Assembly: GCA_002371755.1 (NCBI GenBank)
Contig: DFGM01000016.1
Span: 1-15,260, forward strand
DNA length: 15,260 nt
Source of the DNA: Verrucomicrobia bacterium UBA3750
Lineage (GTDB): Bacteria > Verrucomicrobiota > Kiritimatiellia > RFP12 > UBA1067
Direction: 5' to 3'
Shown: positions 13,826-15,260 of the stretch, in pieces
How the letters are laid out: every line of letters begins with the position of its first letter
How positions within the stretch are numbered: the first letter of the stretch is position 1
Made by a program: the position numbers and the translations under genes
The notes under the pieces: generated by a model
Databases searched by the model: none
Told to the model about the DNA's origin: nothing
Seen by the model: only the letters and a program-made list of their open reading frames with translations

Positions 13826-13872
13826 CAGGATGCAATCCTGCGCAGGGCGGTGGGCAGACCCCTGCCCGCCGC
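13826..13872. other. Two adjacent inverted repeats between trmB and the giant LamG gene
   Basis: CAGGAT-GCA-ATCCTG (13826-13840) is a perfect 6-bp inverted repeat. Next to it, GCGGTGGGCAG (13847-13857) pairs with CTGCCCGCCGC (13862-13872) over 11 bp with one G-T wobble. They lie about 40 nt past the trmB stop and just upstream of the predicted promoter. They may end the pgpA-trmB transcript, but no U-tract follows, so a terminator is not certain. Confidence 0.5.
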
Positions 13873-13911
13873 GACGTATCACCACGCGACATTGCGGCTG
13901 GGGGATATGCC

Positions 13912-14571
13912 CTACCCGCGCCGAATGATGCCCTCGCGCGGTTCCGCTTCCGGCGGGATGGTGAGGGGCGCGAGCGGGGAGTCGTCGGCCGGCAGAGTCT
14001 GCCAGGCTGCGGAATAGATTGGAAGCCCCTCGGCGCGAAAACCCGCCTCGAACTCGGTCCAGACCTCCGGCGGCCTATCCATGGGGGCGACGCGTTCGTA
14101 GCGGTTGTCGGCGGCGAACCACTCGAGAACTGCCTCGAAATACTCCCTGTGGTCGGTGGCGAACTCTATGCGCCCTCCGATTTCCAGCCGCTTCCAAAGT
14201 GCAGTGAGGAAGAGTGGACCGAAAAGCCTGTGTGAGCGGTGTTTCTTCTTTGGCCACGGGTCAGGGAAGAAAACGTATACCTTGCGGGCTTTGTGCGCCG
14301 GGAGAAGATAATGGAACGTATAGAGGGCCTCAAGGCGCAGAACATGCGCATTGGCAATTCCCGTCCTGCGACATTTCCCGGCGAAACTCCTGACGCGTCC
14401 GAGCATTCGTTCTATGCCGAGGAACTCGCAATCGGGGTTGGCTTTGGCCCGGCGGGCGAGAAAACCTCCGCTTCCGCACCCGACTTCTATCTCAAGCGGC
14501 TTTTCGGGGTTGAATGAAAGCTCTTTGCAGGGGTCGGACACCCTGATTACGGGATCTATTGCGTCGTTCAT
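13912..14571 (-). CDS. trmB: tRNA (guanine-N7-)-methyltransferase, m7G46
   Basis: 219 residues, normal length. The cytosolic enzyme methylates N7 of G46 in the tRNA variable loop using S-adenosylmethionine. Landmarks are the SAM-binding LEIEVGCGSGGFLARRA (26-42), GIERMLGRV (52-60), the family signature VYVFFPDPWPKKKHRSHRL (98-116), FATDHREYFEAVL (137-149) and TEFEAGF near the C-terminus (172-178). The final 25 residues are proline- and acid-rich and are not part of the usual core. Its ATG overlaps the pgpA stop by four bases (ATGA), which implies translational coupling; a clear Shine-Dalgarno is absent, as expected for a coupled start. Confidence 0.95.
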   Translation of the reverse strand: MNDAIDPVIRVSDPCKELSFNPEKPLEIEVGCGSGGFLARRAKANPDCEFLGIERMLGRVRSFAGKCRRTGIANAHVLRLEALYTFHYLLPAHKARKVYVFFPDPWPKKKHRSHRLFGPLFLTALWKRLEIGGRIEFATDHREYFEAVLEWFAADNRYERVAPMDRPPEVWTEFEAGFRAEGLPIYSAAWQTLPADDSPLAPLTIPPEAEPREGIIRRG

Positions 14572-15056
14572 TGGAATATAATAAGGTAGAGAGCCCAGTT
14601 TATCACAAGGGAATAGAGGTTTGCCGCAAAGTCATCTAACATCACGCCCCAGCCGGCAGGGAGACGCTGTAAGGCGTAAGCGGGCGGCGGCTTTATTATA
14701 TCGACTATGCGCGTGACGGCGAAAAAGAGCGCCATCGCCCACCATGGGAGCGTATGGACAGGTATTCCCAACACCGCAATCGGGAATAGCATCCATTCGT
14801 CAGCCGCTATTCTTCCATCATCTCTGATGCCAAGGAGCGTTTCGGCCTTTGTGCATATCGGTACGCAGACGGCGAGCAAAAGGATTGCACACGCTATTTG
14901 CGCAAAAATGGGGGCGGGGGCGAGAAAATACGCCAACAAGACGCCTGGCAGCGAGCCAAACGTGCCTGGAGCGAACGGCATTGCAAGACCCAAACAGCAT
15001 CCTGTCGCCAAGAAGATGCAGAGTTTATCGGCTAAAGTATATTTTCTACCCGTCAT
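14568..15056 (-). CDS. pgpA: Phosphatidylglycerophosphatase A
   Basis: 162 residues from the ATG at 15056, close to the usual PgpA length. The enzyme is a membrane-bound phosphatase making phosphatidylglycerol from phosphatidylglycerophosphate. Visible landmarks are LATGCCLGLAMPFAPGTFGS (16-35), DDGRIAADEWMLFPIAVLG (79-97, equivalent to the family's IVxDE motif) and RIVDIIKPPPAYALQRLPAG (117-136) followed by WGVMLDDFAANLYS (136-149), with the paired aspartates of the active region. Hydrophobic helices lie at about 38-68 and 103-116, with a last one at the C-terminus. The frame stays open to 15182, but earlier ATGs (15074 and 15182) would translate the promoter or lie upstream of it. The chosen ATG is about two bases from the predicted transcription start and lacks a Shine-Dalgarno, so the mRNA is probably leaderless. 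Confidence 0.92.
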   Translation of the reverse strand: MTGRKYTLADKLCIFLATGCCLGLAMPFAPGTFGSLPGVLLAYFLAPAPIFAQIACAILLLAVCVPICTKAETLLGIRDDGRIAADEWMLFPIAVLGIPVHTLPWWAMALFFAVTRIVDIIKPPPAYALQRLPAGWGVMLDDFAANLYSLVINWALYLIIFQ

Positions 15057-15064
15057 GGGTGTAT

Positions 15065-15093
15065 ATTTTACCATTTTCCCGCCGCACTGGCAA
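15065..15093 (-). promoter_or_regulatory. Predicted promoter of pgpA-trmB
   Basis: On the minus strand: TTGCCA (15093-15088), a 17-bp spacer ending ATGG, then TAAAAT (15070-15065). The extended -10 context ATGGTAAAATAT is shared with the giant LamG gene. Transcription would begin near 15058, next to the start codon at 15056. Confidence 0.7.
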
Positions 15094-15146
15094 TGCCGGG
15101 GAGTGTAAATGAGGCAAATGTCGACAGCGCCGGATGCCGGAAGCAT

Positions 15147-15178
15147 AAAAGCCTCCCCCGTGGACGGGAGAGGCTTTT
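15147..15178. terminator. Bidirectional intrinsic terminator downstream of gap
   Basis: A 14-bp stem (15147-15160 with 15165-15178, one C-A mismatch) with a TGGA loop. It has TTTTTC after it on the plus strand and TTTTATGC after it on the minus strand. It lies 22 nt past the gap stop and isolates the pgpA promoter from it. A second small hairpin (GCTTCT 15183-15188 with AGAAGC 15195-15200) sits between it and gap. Confidence 0.85.
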
Positions 15179-15200
15179 TCATGCTTCTCTTGAAAGAAGC

Positions 15201-15260
15201 TTACTTGGCGATCACGCGGACCATCTCGAGAACCTTGTTCGAGTAGCCCCACTCGTTGTC
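15201..15260 (-). CDS. gap: Glyceraldehyde-3-phosphate dehydrogenase, C-terminal end (partial)
   Basis: Only the last 19 codons and the stop are inside the window; the gene continues past the right edge. The translated end DNEWGYSNKVLEMVRVIAK matches the strongly conserved WYDNEWGYSNR...I C-terminal helix of glycolytic GAPDH, which oxidises glyceraldehyde-3-phosphate to 1,3-bisphosphoglycerate with NAD. The stop TAA is at 15203-15201, followed by a terminator. The match is short but distinctive. Confidence 0.9.
   Translation of the reverse strand, partial: DNEWGYSNKVLEMVRVIAK

Noticed and set aside
13754..13885. 44-codon N-terminal extension of the giant LamG protein
   Set aside because: It would translate the predicted promoter and hairpins; the ATG at 13753 has a ribosome site and starts a signal peptide.
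15057..15182. 42-codon N-terminal extension of PgpA
   Set aside because: It crosses a terminator hairpin and the predicted promoter; the shorter protein has the usual family length and N-terminus.

Overview
The window reads as a chromosomal segment of a Gram-negative, GC-rich bacterium. The best guess for the lineage is the PVC group, most likely a gut Kiritimatiellota/Verrucomicrobiota relative. This is an inference from style: a giant LamG/beta-helix secreted protein, small outer-membrane barrel proteins ending in phenylalanine, GGAGG ribosome sites, and ordinary housekeeping genes that are only moderately similar to proteobacterial ones. No rRNA, tRNA, CRISPR, transposase or phage gene was seen.

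Left part, plus strand (1-7290). A gene-free leader (1-332) carries a seven-unit tandem array with an exact 22-bp period and a quasi-palindromic core (117-270), just upstream of a sigma70-like promoter. A tightly packed run of genes follows: a MATE-type transporter fused to a C-terminal RsbW/SpoIIAB-like ATPase domain; a free STAS-domain protein of the SpoIIAA/RsbV type; two different NCS2 nucleobase permeases (an AzgA-like purine permease and a UraA-like permease), each with an extra N-terminal TerB-like acidic helical domain; adenine phosphoribosyltransferase (apt); and a small outer-membrane beta-barrel protein. Short gaps (14-58 nt), good ribosome sites and no visible terminator until 7327-7368 suggest one operon. 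Its theme is nucleobase uptake and salvage, with an apparent partner-switching module at the front.

Middle and right part, minus strand (7453-15260). A secreted right-handed beta-helix protein (7473-8837) has its own near-consensus promoter. It sits between two inverted copies of a hairpin-plus-decamer repeat element. Next comes a 1547-residue secreted protein with LamG-like ends and a long beta-rich, autotransporter-passenger-like middle (9110-13753). Upstream of it is a translationally coupled pair, pgpA (phosphatidylglycerophosphatase A) and trmB (tRNA m7G46 methyltransferase). A bidirectional terminator separates this pair from the last 19 codons of a glyceraldehyde-3-phosphate dehydrogenase gene cut by the window edge.

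Regulation. Four predicted promoters share a -10 context close to ATGGTAAAATAT with 17-bp spacers. Two of them (MATE-ATPase gene and pgpA) place the transcription start within a few bases of a start codon that lacks a Shine-Dalgarno sequence, which suggests leaderless mRNAs. The most unusual items are the 22-bp array, the MATE-ATPase/STAS pair, the shared TerB-like extension on two divergent permeases, and the repeat-bracketed beta-helix gene.
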